From the NCBI GenBank assembly GCA_023838465.1, contig JAIVEQ010000026.1, positions 1-57,763 on the forward strand: a DNA stretch of 57,763 nt, written 5' to 3'. How positions within the stretch are numbered: the first letter of the stretch is position 1; the number at the start of each line of letters is the position of its first letter. Shown here one piece after another: positions 25,565-37,000 of the stretch. Below the pieces are notes generated by a model, which worked only from the letters and a program-made list of their open reading frames with translations, was not told the DNA's origin and did no database searches. The stretch comes from Candidatus Thiodiazotropha sp. Lineage in GTDB: Bacteria > Pseudomonadota > Gammaproteobacteria > Chromatiales > Chromatiaceae. The translations under genes were made by a program, and so were the position numbers.

Positions 25565-28500
25565 TTATTGATGTAGATCCTGTAGTCGGTTTACGCTGAG
25601 GTCATCCAGTTGCTTCAGTGCCAGACAGGTCGCTTCAGCACCCGATATAGTGGTGGTGTAGTTGACCTTGTGTTGCAGTGTAGCGCGACGTATCTCTGCA
25701 GAGTCTGCAATTGCTTGCGCTCCCTCCGTGGTGTTGATGATGAAATTGACTTCATTGTTCTTGATTGAGTCGACGATATGCGGCCGTCCTTCCATAACCT
25801 TGTTAACCCGGGTGCACTCGAGACCCGCATCCTGAATCGCTTTGCAGGTACCTCCCGTGGCGCTGATTGTAAAACCAAGCTCCAGCAGATCCTGAGCCAC
25901 TAGAACCGCTCTTACCTTGTCCTCATTACGCACGCTCAGCAAGGCTCGTCCACCCTGTGGCAATTCGTATCCCGCTCCCAATATCGACTTGTTGTAGGCC
26001 TCGCCAAAGGTCCTGCCGACACCCATCACCTCACCTGTGGATTTCATCTCTGGTCCCAACACGGTATCCACACCAGGAAATTTCACAAATGGGAAGACAG
26101 CTTCCTTGACGAAATAGTTCTCCGGGATCACCTCTTTGGTAACACCCTGCTGCTGCAGACTGATGCCAGCCATACAGCGTGCAGCCACTTTGGCCAGCTG
26201 TACCCCAGTCGCTTTGGAGACAAAGGGTACGGTTCTTGAGGCGCGGGGATTGACCTCCAACAGGTAGATTTGGTTGTCCTTGATGGCGAACTGGGCATTC
26301 ATCAGTCCAACCACTTTCAGCTCCAGGGCCATTTTCCGCATCTGTTCACGCATCCGATCCTGAACCGTAGCCGAGAGGGTATAAGGCGGGAGCGAACAGG
26401 CAGAATCGCCTGAATGGACACCGGCTTGTTCGATATGCTCCATAATGCCGCCGATGAGCACATCCTTCCCATCGCAGATGGCATCTACATCAACCTCAAT
26501 GGCATCATCCAGGAAGCGATCGAGCAATACCGGTGAGTCGTTGGAGACACTGACCGCTTCACGCATGTAACGGCGCAGTTCACTCTCATGATAGACAATC
26601 TCCATGGCACGGCCACCCAAAACGTAAGAGGGACGCACGACCAGGGGGTATCCAATCTCCTCGGCAAGGAGCACCGCACCCTCGGGATCTCTTGCGGTCC
26701 TGTTCGGTGGTTGCTTGAGCTTGAGTTTTTCGACAAGTTGCTGGAAACGCTCGCGATCCTCGGCGAGATCGATGGAGTCAGGACTGGTGCCTATGATGGG
26801 CGCACCCGCTGCCTCAAGGTCATTTGCCAGTTTAAGTGGTGTCTGACCGCCATATTGAACAATCACCCCGACAGGTTGCTCTTTGTGTATCACTTCCAAC
26901 ACATCTTCCAGTGTCAGGGGTTCAAAATAGAGCCGGTCCGAGGTGTCGTAATCAGTGGAAACGGTCTCTGGATTACAGTTGACCATGATCGTCTCGTAGC
27001 CATCCTCGCGCAAGGCGAAGGCAGCATGGACGCAGCAGTAGTCGAATTCGATACCCTGACCGATTCGGTTAGGACCGCCACCCAATACCATAATCTTTTT
27101 ACGATCACTTGGTTGTGCTTCGCACTCCTCTTCATAAGTGGAGTACATATAGGCCGTACTGGTAGCAAACTCAGCCGCACAGGTATCAACACGTTTGAAG
27201 ACCGGCCTAATCCCGGCCGCGTAACGCTGTTTGCGGATTTCCGCTTCACTGCTATCAACCAACTCGGCAATACGTCTGTCTGCAAAGCCCTTGCGTTTCA
27301 GAGATAGCAGGCGTTCCCGGTCCAGTCCTTCCAGACCCTGCCCGGAGATCTCTCGCTCAATATTGATCAGCTCCTCGATCTGCACCAGGAACCAGGGATC
27401 GATGGCACATATATCAAAAATCTCTTCCAGACTCATGCCATAGCGAAAGCACTCCGCCACATACCAGAGTCGCTCAGGTCCAGGCAGTCGGATCTCCCGT
27501 ACCAGAGTATCCCGCACATCCTGTTCACTGAGATCCAGAATCTCATTAAGACCGTATTTTCCGATTTCCAGTCCACGCAATGCCTTCTGCAGTGATTCCT
27601 GGAAGGTTCGGCCAATCGCCATCACCTCCCCTACCGACTTCATCTGGGTCGTCAGGCGGTCATCGGCCTGGGGGAATTTTTCAAAGGCGAAACGCGGTAC
27701 CTTGGTTACCACGTAATCGATACTGGGTTCGAAGGAGGCTGGTGTGGCACCGCCTGTTATCTCGTTCTGCAGCTCATCCAGGGTATAGCCAACAGCCAGC
27801 TTGGCCGCCACTTTTGCGATCGGAAAACCGGTCGCCTTAGAGGCCAGCGCAGAGGAACGGGAGACACGGGGATTCATCTCAATGATGATCATCCGCCCAT
27901 TTTCCGGATTGATGGCGAACTGCACGTTCGAGCCACCGGTCTCAACACCGATCTCGCGCAGCACCGCCAGGGAGGCGTTGCGCATGATCTGATACTCCTT
28001 GTCGGTCAGGGTCTGTGCCGGCGCAACCGTGATGGAGTCACCGGTATGGACACCCATGGGATCAAGGTTTTCTATAGAGCAGATAATGATGCAGTTATCC
28101 TTTTTGTCACGCACCACTTCCATCTCATACTCTTTCCAGCCGAGGATTGACTCTTCGATCAACAGCTCACTGGTTGGAGACAGGTCCAGTCCGCGCTCAC
28201 AGATCTCCACAAACTCTTCCGAGTTATAAGCGATACCGCCACCGCTTCCCCCCATGGTAAATGAGGGTCGGATAATCGCAGGAAATCCAATCTGCACCTG
28301 TACCTGAAGTGCCTCTTCCAGACTATGGGCAATCACGGAACGGGGCATGTCGAGTCCGATCTTACGCATCGCCTGACGAAACAGATCTCGATCCTCGGCC
28401 TTGTCGATCGCCTCCCGGGAGGCGCCAACCATCTCTACGCCGTATTTCTCAAGTACCCCTTCACGCACCAGATCGAGGGCTGAGTTGAGGGCGGTCTGTC

Positions 28501-28774
28501 CTCCCATGGTCGGCAGCAGGGCTTGCGGACGCTCCTTCTCGATAATCCTTTCCAGGGTTCGCCAGGTGATCGGCTCGATGTAGATGGCATCCGCCATGTC
28601 CGGATCGGTCATGATGGTAGCGGGATTGGAGTTAACCAGAATGACCCGGTACCCCTCCTCTCTCAACGCCTTACACGCCTGAGCGCCGGAGTAATCGAAT
28701 TCACACGCCTGACCGATAACAATTGGACCAGCGCCAATGATCATGATGCTTTGTATGTCTGTACGTTTTGGCAT
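25565..28774 (-). CDS. carB: carbamoyl-phosphate synthase large subunit
   Basis: A 1069-residue synthetase that makes carbamoyl phosphate from bicarbonate, ammonia from CarA and two ATP, feeding pyrimidine and arginine synthesis. Two homologous ATP-grasp halves are visible: [20 protein letters not shown] near residue 13 and [20 protein letters not shown] near 560, with the [18 protein letters not shown] and [18 protein letters not shown] loops. The C-terminal allosteric MGS-like domain is complete. Length matches E. coli (1073). It is 96 bp after carA, a gap holding the right part of a repeat arm. Confidence 0.98.
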   Translation of the reverse strand: MPKRTDIQSIMIIGAGPIVIGQACEFDYSGAQACKALREEGYRVILVNSNPATIMTDPDMADAIYIEPITWRTLERIIEKERPQALLPTMGGQTALNSALDLVREGVLEKYGVEMVGASREAIDKAEDRDLFRQAMRKIGLDMPRSVIAHSLEEALQVQVQIGFPAIIRPSFTMGGSGGGIAYNSEEFVEICERGLDLSPTSELLIEESILGWKEYEMEVVRDKKDNCIIICSIENLDPMGVHTGDSITVAPAQTLTDKEYQIMRNASLAVLREIGVETGGSNVQFAINPENGRMIIIEMNPRVSRSSALASKATGFPIAKVAAKLAVGYTLDELQNEITGGATPASFEPSIDYVVTKVPRFAFEKFPQADDRLTTQMKSVGEVMAIGRTFQESLQKALRGLEIGKYGLNEILDLSEQDVRDTLVREIRLPGPERLWYVAECFRYGMSLEEIFDICAIDPWFLVQIEELINIEREISGQGLEGLDRERLLSLKRKGFADRRIAELVDSSEAEIRKQRYAAGIRPVFKRVDTCAAEFATSTAYMYSTYEEECEAQPSDRKKIMVLGGGPNRIGQGIEFDYCCVHAAFALREDGYETIMVNCNPETVSTDYDTSDRLYFEPLTLEDVLEVIHKEQPVGVIVQYGGQTPLKLANDLEAAGAPIIGTSPDSIDLAEDRERFQQLVEKLKLKQPPNRTARDPEGAVLLAEEIGYPLVVRPSYVLGGRAMEIVYHESELRRYMREAVSVSNDSPVLLDRFLDDAIEVDVDAICDGKDVLIGGIMEHIEQAGVHSGDSACSLPPYTLSATVQDRMREQMRKMALELKVVGLMNAQFAIKDNQIYLLEVNPRASRTVPFVSKATGVQLAKVAARCMAGISLQQQGVTKEVIPENYFVKEAVFPFVKFPGVDTVLGPEMKSTGEVMGVGRTFGEAYNKSILGAGYELPQGGRALLSVRNEDKVRAVLVAQDLLELGFTISATGGTCKAIQDAGLECTRVNKVMEGRPHIVDSIKNNEVNFIINTTEGAQAIADSAEIRRATLQHKVNYTTTISGAEATCLALKQLDDLSVNRLQDLHQ

Positions 28775-28862
28775 TTACTTATATCAACTCAATGCTGACC
28801 TCAAATCCACACCCAATGACTCGCTTGAAAATGGCCTCCCTATGCCTGAACTTAACAAAACC

Positions 28863-28892
28863 ATTTGCGTTTATTCGCGTTCATTTGCGGAC
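28863..28892 (-). repeat. interspersed 30-bp repeat overlapping the end of carA
   Basis: This is a third copy of the arm found twice at 8213-8357; on the minus strand it reads GTCCGCAAATGAACGCGAAT and on. It contains the stop codon of carA and the codons for its last six to seven residues (SANERE). Only one arm is present, so there is no local palindrome. Confidence 0.8.
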
Positions 28893-30022
28893 TTAATCAA
28901 TTCAATAAAATGATCAAAGACCGGAGCGACATCGTGAGGTCCCGGACTCGCCTCTGGGTGTCCCTGAAAGCTGAAGGCTGGCTTGTCTGTACGGTGAATG
29001 CCCTGCAGTGTACCGTCGAAGAGAGATCGATGGATGGCCGTCAGTTGGTCAGGCAAGCTCGCTTCATCAACCGCAAATCCATGATTCTGACTACTGATCA
29101 TGACGGTTCCATTGGCCAGGTCCTGTACAGGATGGTTCGCCCCGTGATGACCAAATTTCATCTTTACCGTCTTGGCGCCAGAGGCTAAGGCCAGCAACTG
29201 ATGGCCCAGACAGATACCGAATACCGGCAGACCGGTATCAACAATTTGGGCAATCGATTCAATCGCGTAATTGCAGGGTTCAGGGTCACCCGGACCGTTG
29301 GAGAGAAACACTCCATCCGGTTGCATGGCTAAAACCTCATCGGCACACATCTGTGCCGGTACCACGGTGATCCGACAGCCCCGATCCGTCAACATACGCA
29401 GGATGTTACGTTTGACACCGTAATCGTAGGCCACCACATGGTAGGGAAGCTTCTCATCAACAGGATGCTCCGCTTCGGGCAGTCCGCCTTCCAGTGACCA
29501 GCTTCCCTGTGCCCACTCATAGGGTATTGATGTGGTCACCTCTTTGGCCAGGTCCATGCCCTTAAGCCCAGGAAAGCCTTGTGCCATTTTCAGCGCTGCC
29601 TGCTCATCGAGTCCATCGCCTGCAAGGATGCAACCATTCTGCGCACCCTTTTCACGCAGGATACGGGTCAATTTACGGGTATCGATACCCGCAATTGCGA
29701 TGATACCGTTTCGTTGCAGATAGCTTTCAAGGGACTCTTCCGAGCGCCAATTGCTGGTAATGAGCGGGAGATCCCGAATCACCAAACCTGCTGCATGGAT
29801 ATGCCCCGATTCCTCATCCTCCTGATTGATACCGGTATTGCCGATATGAGGATAGGTCAGGGTAACGATCTGCTGGCGATAGGAGGGATCGGTGAGTATC
29901 TCCTGATAACCGGTCATGGCGGTATTAAAAACCACCTCACCGACGGTTTGTCCCTCAGCACCGATGGCCTCACCCCTGAATTGGCTACCATCCTCCAGGA
30001 CCAAAACTGCTGGTTTTCTCAA
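28871..30022 (-). CDS. carA: carbamoyl-phosphate synthase small (glutaminase) subunit
   Basis: A 383-residue glutamine amidotransferase that releases ammonia and tunnels it to CarB. The class I triad is visible: the nucleophile Cys in [11 protein letters not shown], and the His and Glu in [11 protein letters not shown]. The N-terminal domain begins [19 protein letters not shown]. The start is TTG at 30022, supported by GGAGAG about 6 nt upstream. The C-terminal residues KSANERE and the stop are encoded by an interspersed repeat (28863-28892). A hairpin with a T-tract stands 23 bp before the start, suggesting attenuation. Confidence 0.97.
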   Translation of the reverse strand: MRKPAVLVLEDGSQFRGEAIGAEGQTVGEVVFNTAMTGYQEILTDPSYRQQIVTLTYPHIGNTGINQEDEESGHIHAAGLVIRDLPLITSNWRSEESLESYLQRNGIIAIAGIDTRKLTRILREKGAQNGCILAGDGLDEQAALKMAQGFPGLKGMDLAKEVTTSIPYEWAQGSWSLEGGLPEAEHPVDEKLPYHVVAYDYGVKRNILRMLTDRGCRITVVPAQMCADEVLAMQPDGVFLSNGPGDPEPCNYAIESIAQIVDTGLPVFGICLGHQLLALASGAKTVKMKFGHHGANHPVQDLANGTVMISSQNHGFAVDEASLPDQLTAIHRSLFDGTLQGIHRTDKPAFSFQGHPEASPGPHDVAPVFDHFIELIKSANERE

Positions 30023-30045
30023 GAATCTCTCCGTTACAGGCGTGC

Positions 30046-30076
30046 AAAAAGGGGCAGGACGTAAAGTGCCTGCCCC
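30046..30076 (-). terminator. intrinsic terminator / candidate attenuator in the carA leader
   Basis: On the minus strand GGGGCAGG (30069-30076) pairs with CCTGCCCC (30051-30058) over a 10-nt loop, followed by TTTTT (30046-30050). It lies only 23 bp before the carA start, leaving no room for a promoter after it, while a good promoter lies upstream at 30142-30170. It could also terminate trxC, but carA transcripts must then read through it. Confidence 0.7.
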
Positions 30077-30141
30077 CGAGATTGTGAAACTAGTTGACTT
30101 CGGGAGATGATAAACAGATGCCCCCGAGTTGATGGCTGGTT

Positions 30142-30170
30142 ATTGTACTGATGAGGGACGAAGCTGTCTA
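30142..30170 (-). promoter_or_regulatory. carA promoter
   Basis: TAGACA (30165-30170), a 17-nt spacer and TACAAT (30142-30147) on the minus strand form a 5/6 + 5/6 sigma70 match. The predicted start near 30135 gives a leader of about 113 nt that contains two copies of CTCGGGGGCA and the terminator-like hairpin at 30046-30076. Confidence 0.6.
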
Positions 30171-30190
30171 TCTGGGAGGATAAAATTTAA

Positions 30191-30634
30191 TCACAAACCA
30201 ACCAACTGCTGCCGGGTCCATTGCATAATGCCAGCTTGGTCCATTGCCCCTGCCTGGCGGGCGATCTCCCGTCCCCCCTGCATCAACATCAAGGTAGGAA
30301 TGCTGCGTATGCCGTAACGCGCTCCCAGCTGTTGCGCCTCTTCGGTATTCACCTTGATCAACCGGACTGAAGGCTCCAACTGAACAGCCGCCTGTTCGAA
30401 GGCTGGCGCCATCATTTGGCAGGGTCCGCACCACGGTGCCCAGAAATCGATGAGCAGTGGAATATCGCTCTTTTGTGAATGGCGTGAAAAACGTCTTTCA
30501 TCCAGTGCCAAAGGATTGCCTGAAAACAGGGGTTGGTGGCATTTACCACAATTTGCTCCATCCCTCAGTCTGGCGCCAGGTACCCGGTTGATACCGTCAC
30601 AGTGAGGACAGACGATATGTAATGCTTCATTCAT
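30191..30634 (-). CDS. trxC: thioredoxin TrxC (thioredoxin 2) with zinc-finger N-terminus
   Basis: A 147-residue cytosolic disulfide reductase. The N-terminus has two zinc-binding CxxC pairs (Cys9/Cys12 in CPHC, Cys29/Cys32 in CGKC), the mark of TrxC, and the thioredoxin fold carries the active site WCGPC (Cys69, Cys72) with the cis-Pro in RSIPTLML. In E. coli TrxC is induced by OxyR; no OxyR site was evident here. It is read divergently from the cnoX-like gene, so two thioredoxin-fold genes share one 127-bp regulatory gap. Confidence 0.96.
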   Translation of the reverse strand: MNEALHIVCPHCDGINRVPGARLRDGANCGKCHQPLFSGNPLALDERRFSRHSQKSDIPLLIDFWAPWCGPCQMMAPAFEQAAVQLEPSVRLIKVNTEEAQQLGARYGIRSIPTLMLMQGGREIARQAGAMDQAGIMQWTRQQLVGL

Positions 30635-30718
30635 AGCTCAATTTCCATCTCTGTTATTTGTCCTTAAATGGGGAGACACCCGGTCAATTTCAAGTCCTTT
30701 ATTTAACCGCGAATTCAG

Positions 30719-30724
30719 TATAAT
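30719..30724 (+). promoter_or_regulatory. candidate -10 box for the cnoX-like gene
   Basis: A perfect TATAAT lies 38 bp before the ATG at 30762. No good -35 is found at 16-18 nt spacing, so an activator may be needed or the match may be fortuitous. Confidence 0.4.
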
Positions 30725-30761
30725 AGCGCCCGACAACATGACACACAGGAGCATCCACAAG

Positions 30762-31625
30762 ATGTCGGACTCACCAAATATCTTTGAAGTCACTGTAGAG
30801 AATTTTCAGCAGGTGGTCCTGGATAATTCTATGAAATGTCCGGTATTGGTCGATTTCTGGGCCGAATGGTGTAATCCCTGCAAGACATTGATGCCACTGC
30901 TGGCGAAGCTGGCTGATGACTACCAGGGTCAGTTTATCCTGGCTAAGGTCAACACCGAGCAACAGCAGCAATTGGCCACCCATTTCCAGATCCGCAGCAT
31001 CCCCAGTGTCAAGCTGTTCCATAACGGCGAGGTGGTGGATGAATTCATGGGCGCCCTTCCGGAAGCGGAGATACGCCAATTCCTGAACAAACATATTCCT
31101 CGAGAATCAGATGCACTGATAGATCAAGCAGATGCCCTGCTGATGCAGGGAGATACGGAGTCTGCTGGCGTGTTTCTCAAACAAGCAAGTGATAATGATC
31201 CTGAAAATCCCCGCATCAGATTATCCTATGCCCGCTACATGGCCACCCTCGGTAAGTTGGAAGAGGCCGAGAAATTACTACAAGCCCTGCCGGATGATGA
31301 AAAGAACAAAGCCGAAGTAGTCTCCATGTTGGCGCGGATTCAGTTCGATCGAGCAACGGCTGACAACCCACCCGCTGAAGTGTTGGAGGCACGACTCCAG
31401 GACAATCCAGCTGACTGTGAAGCCCTGCATCAACTGGCGTCTCATAAGATCATGGAGAATGATTATGAAAATGCACTGGAGCTGCTGCTAACCCTACTGC
31501 AGAAGGATCGCAACTATGGCGACAACGCAGCACAGAGGGAGATGTTACGTATTTTCGATATGCTGGGGGGACAGGGTGAACTGGTGAAGCGTTACCGCAA
31601 CAGGATGTTTAACTTTCTTCACTAA
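30762..31625 (+). CDS. cnoX: thioredoxin-TPR co-chaperone, CnoX/YbbN-like
   Basis: A 287-residue protein with an N-terminal thioredoxin domain (residues 1-110) and a C-terminal TPR-like helical region (about 115-287). CnoX holds oxidatively damaged proteins and passes them to GroEL or DnaK. The active site is WCNPC (Cys37, Cys40), so both redox cysteines are present; E. coli YbbN has lost the first, to my knowledge. The start at 30762 has AGGAG 10 nt upstream; an ATG at 30738 lacks such a site. Read divergently from trxC. Confidence 0.92.
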   Translation: MSDSPNIFEVTVENFQQVVLDNSMKCPVLVDFWAEWCNPCKTLMPLLAKLADDYQGQFILAKVNTEQQQQLATHFQIRSIPSVKLFHNGEVVDEFMGALPEAEIRQFLNKHIPRESDALIDQADALLMQGDTESAGVFLKQASDNDPENPRIRLSYARYMATLGKLEEAEKLLQALPDDEKNKAEVVSMLARIQFDRATADNPPAEVLEARLQDNPADCEALHQLASHKIMENDYENALELLLTLLQKDRNYGDNAAQREMLRIFDMLGGQGELVKRYRNRMFNFLH

Positions 31626-31736
31626 TTCAAATAAGAAGAGGCCACAAATAGACACTACTCAGCTCATAATCAGGTTCATGGTGTGGCAGGCCGCACCCTA
31701 CCACTCGAAAAACCAGACTTGCGATTTAAACTACTG

Positions 31737-33074
31737 TCATCCCGAATTAATGGGTGTTTCCCAGCGCACTTGAATGGCTTTCTCACCGGGATGGGCCATA
31801 AACGGCTGGCAATTGATCCGCCCTGGAATCGCAGCCAGGACCCCATTCAAATAGATCAGGGGGAGCCGGTTTCTCTCCCAGGGTGGCACACACCACTCCT
31901 GTAAGAGCTTTTTCAACGGGCGATGATGTGCTTGGCCTGCCGGTTGACAACGTTCTCCTCCACGACGAAAACGTACTTCCACCTCACCTTGCCGCCAACA
32001 TGCCGCATCAATACCCACAGCAGAGGACTCCACAATCAGTCGGCCCAATCCATCAGGCAATTCCAGTAACCGTTTATCGGACCATGGGATTACGCCAATT
32101 GGGTTAGTGGCAGGACGGGCACGATCCAAAAACAGCTGATCGCGATAACGTCGCACTTCCCACCCGCCCCAGGTAATCAGTGGCACTGCATCAATGCGTC
32201 CATGAACCGACTCCAGCTCAATACGTGCCAGCTTTTTTGAGTTGGGCATGGTTGCACCAGAAGCAGCAAACCAGTGTCTCAGCAAATTCCTCAAGCGAAC
32301 AGAATGAAGCTGCTTTAATGCAGTTATGGAGAGGGTGTCTGAATCACCATAACGGGCTTTGACCAGGTCCTCTTCAGCTTCCTCTTTCACTAAGGTTAAT
32401 AATTCGCCGCTGAATCTAGCGGCACGGGATAGGGTCATCGAAGCCGCTGGCCAGCGCGATCTCAGCAGAGGCATAACCTGATGGCGGATAAAGTTACGAT
32501 CAAAGCGCAGATTCTGATTAGAGGGGTCATCATGCCAGGTCAGGGCATGTTGCTGTGCATAGGCTTCTAGTGTTAACCGGGAAACCTGTAACAGGGGCCT
32601 GGCAAGCCAACCCGGTTCAAAACGGGCAAGTAGCGGCATCGCTGCCAGACCTGCCGGGCCACTACCACGCAGGAGTTGCAGTAGAAGTGTCTCCGCCTGA
32701 TCATCCTGATGCTGGGCAGTCAGTAGCAGGTCCCCCTCTCCCATACACTCGGCAAAGGCCTGATAGCGCGCCTCTCTGGCAACCGCCTCGATACTCTCTC
32801 CAGCGATTGGCGTTAGGGTCAACTGCACATTGTCCAGCGGGATATCATAAGACTCACAGATATTTTCACAATGACGTTGCCACTCTCCGGCCTCTGCCTG
32901 CAAGCCATGATGTACATGGATCGCCCGCAGCTCATAAGGTAGTTGCAGTCTGAGCTCGGCTAGTAGATGGAGCAGTACACAGGAATCGAGCCCGCCACTG
33001 AAGGCAAGATGACAGCAGGACGCCTGTGGCAGTTGCTTGAGGGATTCAAGTAGTCGGGTAGCTGTGAGGGTCAC
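31737..33074 (-). CDS. tilS: tRNA(Ile)-lysidine synthase
   Basis: A 445-residue enzyme that converts C34 of the CAT-anticodon tRNA-Ile to lysidine, changing it to read AUA. The PP-loop SGGLDS (residues 26-31) binds ATP, and HVHHGLQ and TAQHQDDQAETLLL follow. The C-terminal TilS domains (VRFRRGGERC, LKKLLQEWCVPPWERNRLP) are complete. It lies 26 bp after accA as in E. coli and converges on the cnoX-like gene over 111 bp with no clear terminator. Confidence 0.96.
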   Translation of the reverse strand: MTLTATRLLESLKQLPQASCCHLAFSGGLDSCVLLHLLAELRLQLPYELRAIHVHHGLQAEAGEWQRHCENICESYDIPLDNVQLTLTPIAGESIEAVAREARYQAFAECMGEGDLLLTAQHQDDQAETLLLQLLRGSGPAGLAAMPLLARFEPGWLARPLLQVSRLTLEAYAQQHALTWHDDPSNQNLRFDRNFIRHQVMPLLRSRWPAASMTLSRAARFSGELLTLVKEEAEEDLVKARYGDSDTLSITALKQLHSVRLRNLLRHWFAASGATMPNSKKLARIELESVHGRIDAVPLITWGGWEVRRYRDQLFLDRARPATNPIGVIPWSDKRLLELPDGLGRLIVESSAVGIDAACWRQGEVEVRFRRGGERCQPAGQAHHRPLKKLLQEWCVPPWERNRLPLIYLNGVLAAIPGRINCQPFMAHPGEKAIQVRWETPINSG

Positions 33075-33100
33075 AGAGGTTCCCGGTAATCAGAGACCGG

Positions 33101-34060
33101 TCAATCCCCGGAGAATTGACCATACTGCATAAGCCGTTGATAGCGGGTATCAAGCAGCTTGTCGATGGCCATACTGGTGATATTGTCCAGCCCCTCAATC
33201 AGGGCATGTTTTAGGTTCTTGGCCATGATCTCGATATCACGATGAGCACCACCCAGTGGTTCCGGCACGATTTCATCAATCAGGTCCAACTCCTTTAATT
33301 TGTCGGAGGTGATTCCCATCGCCTCGGCCGCCAGCGATGCCTTCTCCGCACTCTTCCAGAGGATCGACGCACAACCTTCGGGAGAGATCACCGAGTAGGT
33401 ACTGTACTGCAACATGACGATACGATCACCAACACCAATCGCCAATGCACCACCTGAGCCTCCCTCGCCGATTACCGTACAGAGTATCGGGGTACGCAAG
33501 CCAGACATGATTTTGAGATTGCGGGCAATGGCCTCACTCTGGCCCCGCTCTTCTGCACCCACACCAGGATAGGCGCCAGGGGTATCAATGAAGGTCAATA
33601 TCGGCAGTTTGAATCGTTCCGCCATTTCCATCAAACGCAAGGCCTTACGATACCCCTCCGGACGAGGCATGCCGAAATTTCGGTAAAGTTTATCTTTGGT
33701 ATCTCTGCCCTTCTGATGGCCGATCACCATCACCGGCCGACCCTCGAGGCGCGCAACACCACCCACGATTGCGTGATCGTCAGCAAAGGCCCGGTCACCA
33801 TGCAGCTCATGAAACTCATCGAATATCCGGTCGATATAGTCGAGCACATAGGGTCGCTGAGGATGTCGCGAAAGCTGTGAGATGTCCCAGGGTTTGAGAT
33901 TGGAGAAGATCGATTCGGTTAAAGTCTGGCACTTATTCTCCAGACGCGCGATCTCATCCTGAATATTGATCTCATTGTCGCTGCCGACCAGGCGAAGCTC
34001 TTCAATCTTCGCATCGAGCTCTGCAATGGGTTGTTCGAATTCTAGAAAGTTCAGATCCAT
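33101..34060 (-). CDS. accA: acetyl-CoA carboxylase carboxyltransferase subunit alpha
   Basis: A 319-residue subunit that, with AccD, moves carboxyl from carboxybiotin to acetyl-CoA, the first step of fatty-acid synthesis. It begins [21 protein letters not shown] as in E. coli, and the crotonase-like core shows [43 protein letters not shown] and the [11 protein letters not shown] segment. Length matches E. coli (319). It follows dnaE by 36 bp; accD is not in the window. Confidence 0.98.
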   Translation of the reverse strand: MDLNFLEFEQPIAELDAKIEELRLVGSDNEINIQDEIARLENKCQTLTESIFSNLKPWDISQLSRHPQRPYVLDYIDRIFDEFHELHGDRAFADDHAIVGGVARLEGRPVMVIGHQKGRDTKDKLYRNFGMPRPEGYRKALRLMEMAERFKLPILTFIDTPGAYPGVGAEERGQSEAIARNLKIMSGLRTPILCTVIGEGGSGGALAIGVGDRIVMLQYSTYSVISPEGCASILWKSAEKASLAAEAMGITSDKLKELDLIDEIVPEPLGGAHRDIEIMAKNLKHALIEGLDNITSMAIDKLLDTRYQRLMQYGQFSGD

Positions 34061-34096
34061 GGGCGGAATATACCGGATTCAAAAACGTTAGGATAG

Positions 34097-37000
34097 TCAA
34101 TGAGCGGCTTTCTGGTTACTCACTCGACCCAACTGTGTTGCGGAATTACGATAACCGACGTGCACTGAGCCAGGACCGAAAAACTGCTCCAGTCGACGCA
34201 ATAGTTCATCGGTTGGATTGATCTGCCACTCCTTGCCAAACTGTATATCACCACAAGCCACTGCAGTCTGATAATGCAGCCGTATACCGGTGGTACCACC
34301 ACGAAAGGGAGTGAGTATCTGTTGAAGTTTCTCACTCAATACAGCTGCGTCGAGGTCATTTAGCGTTAGGTTGACATTTAACAGTCCCGCATAGTGTGAG
34401 CGGGCTTGTTCAAAAGTCAGTAAGTTATCGGCACGGATGCTCAGTCCACCACGAAATTCATCGTAGTTAAGACTACCTGAAACCACAAGGATATTGTCAG
34501 CTGCGATCAGTTCGCGGTGTTGCTCATAAGCCTCACTGAACAGTGTGCACTCAATACGTCCACTGCGATCGTCCAATACCAGGGTACCCATTCGCCCTCG
34601 TTGTGTTTGGCGATGGCTGGCGCTGACAACCAACCCAGTCACCACCACAGGCACACCCCGACGCCGTTGACCCGGTACGGGTGAAGCATCAAGACTGAGA
34701 TCGCCAATACGACTGCTGCTGATGTGACATAACTCTTCAGCATAGCGGTCGATGGGGTGACCGGTCAGATAGAGCCCGAGGGTCTCTTTCTCACCCTGCA
34801 GGCGCTGCTCTTCCTCCCATTCGTCCACATCGTTCGGAATCACCTGGGCATGACTCGCCTCGGCTGGCTGTGGATCACCCATACCGAACAGGTCATTCTG
34901 CCCGACTGCCTGCATGGCATGGTGTTGCTCCGAGAGCTTGAGCGCCAGGGGCAGTTGCAACATCAGGGTTGCTCGATTGGCACCCAGACCGTCGAGTGCC
35001 CCGGCGCGAATCAATGACTCCAGTACTCGCCGGTTGACCTTACGTAGATCGATGCGCCGACAGAAACCGAAGATATCCTGGTATGGACCGTTGGATTTGC
35101 GTTCATGGATAACCGACTCGATAGCAGACTCACCCACCCCTTTTATAGCACCAAGGCCATAGACAACAGTCTGATCATCGGCAGCAATGAATTTGTATTC
35201 AGAAAGATTGACCTGTGGAGCCTCCACCTTGAGCTGCATGCGACGACACTCCTCAATCAAAGGCACTACCTTGTCGGTGTTGTCCATATCAGCTGAACAG
35301 ACTGCAGCCATGAAGGCCGCCGGGTAGTGGGCTTTGAGCCACATGGTCTGATAGGAGACTAACGCATAAGCAGCGGAGTGGGATTTATTAAAACCGTAGC
35401 CGGCAAATTTCTCCATCAGGTCAAATATATAGGTGGCGGTCTCCTCCTCCACGCCCCGCTCCACGGCTCCCTTGCGAAATATCTCACCCTGTTTAGCCAT
35501 CTCCTCCGGCTTTTTCTTGCCCATTGCTCGGCGTAGCAGGTCAGCGCCACCCAATGAGTAACCTGCCAGGACCTGGGCGATCTGCATCACCTGTTCCTGA
35601 TAGAGGATAACGCCATAGGTAGGTTTAAGGATCGGTTCCAGATCAGGGTGTGGGTAGGCCACCTCAGCCCGTCCGTGTTTACGGTTGATGAAGTCATCTA
35701 CCATGCCCGACTGCAGCGGCCCGGGACGAAACAGCGCCACCAATGCAGTAATGTCATCGAAACTGTCAGGTTGAAGTTTTTTGATTAACTCTTTCATACC
35801 ACGGGATTCCAACTGGAACACCGCCGTGGTCCCTGCACTTTTGAGTAATCGGAAGGAGGCCTCATCATCCATCGGGATGGTATTGATATCGACCGGTTCC
35901 TGACCCAGTTTTGCACGCTCTGCATTGACTGCCTTGAGTGCCCAGTCGACGATGGTCAAGGTACGTAAACCGAGAAAGTCGAACTTCACCAGCCCAACCT
36001 TCTCCACATCGTCCTTATCAAACTGGGTCACCAGCCCCTCACCATTCTCTTCGCAATAGAGTGGTGTGAAATCAGTCAGCAGACCTGGAGAGATGACCAC
36101 GCCACCGGCATGTTTACCGGCATTCCGGGCACAACCTTCCAGTTTTTTGGCCATATCGATCAGTTCCCCCACCTCCTCATCGGTCCCATAGGCCTGTTTC
36201 AGGTCGTCGCTCTCCACTAGCGCCTTGTCGAGGGTCATGCCGATCTCGAAGGGAATCATCTTCGCCACCCGGTCAGTGAAACCGTAGGGGTGACCCAGCA
36301 CTCGACCTACATCGCGCACCACGGCCTTCGCTGCCATCGATCCGTAGGTAATGATCTGCGAAACCGAATCACGCCCATAACGCTGAGCAACGTAATCGAT
36401 CACCTGATCACGTTTGTCCATGCAGAAATCAACATCGAAATCGGGCATGGAGACACGTTCCGGATTGAGGAATCGCTCGAACAGCAACTCATGTTCGATG
36501 GGATCGAGATCGGTGATCTTCAGTACATAGGCCACCAATGAACCGGCACCGGACCCACGTCCCGGGCCGACCGGAATATCATTATCCTTGGCCCACTGGA
36601 TAAAGTCGGCAACGATAAGAAAATAACCGGGAAAACCCATACTATTGATAACGTCCAGCTCAACCTGCAGACGTTCATCGTAGACCTTTCGCTGCTCAAC
36701 AAAGTCGGTGGATTGGGTATCGAAGATACGCTGCAACCGCCACTCTAGTCCTGTGCGCGATTCAGCAGCCAGAAACTGATCAATTGTCATCCCCTCTGGG
36801 ATAGGGAAATCAGGGAGAAAGTTTTTACCCAGGGTCAGCTCGATAGTACAGCGTTTAGCGATCTCGACTGTATTCTCCAATGCCTCAGGGATGTCGGCAA
36901 ACAGCTCACACATCTCCTCAGGAGTGCGTAGATATTGCTGCTCACTATAGTTCCTGGGGCGTCTGGGATCATCGAGGGTACGACCTTCATGAATACAGAC

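Noticed and set aside
26588..27307. A 239-codon plus-strand open frame opposite carB
   Set aside because: Antisense shadow inside a highly conserved gene with no independent start signals or domain.
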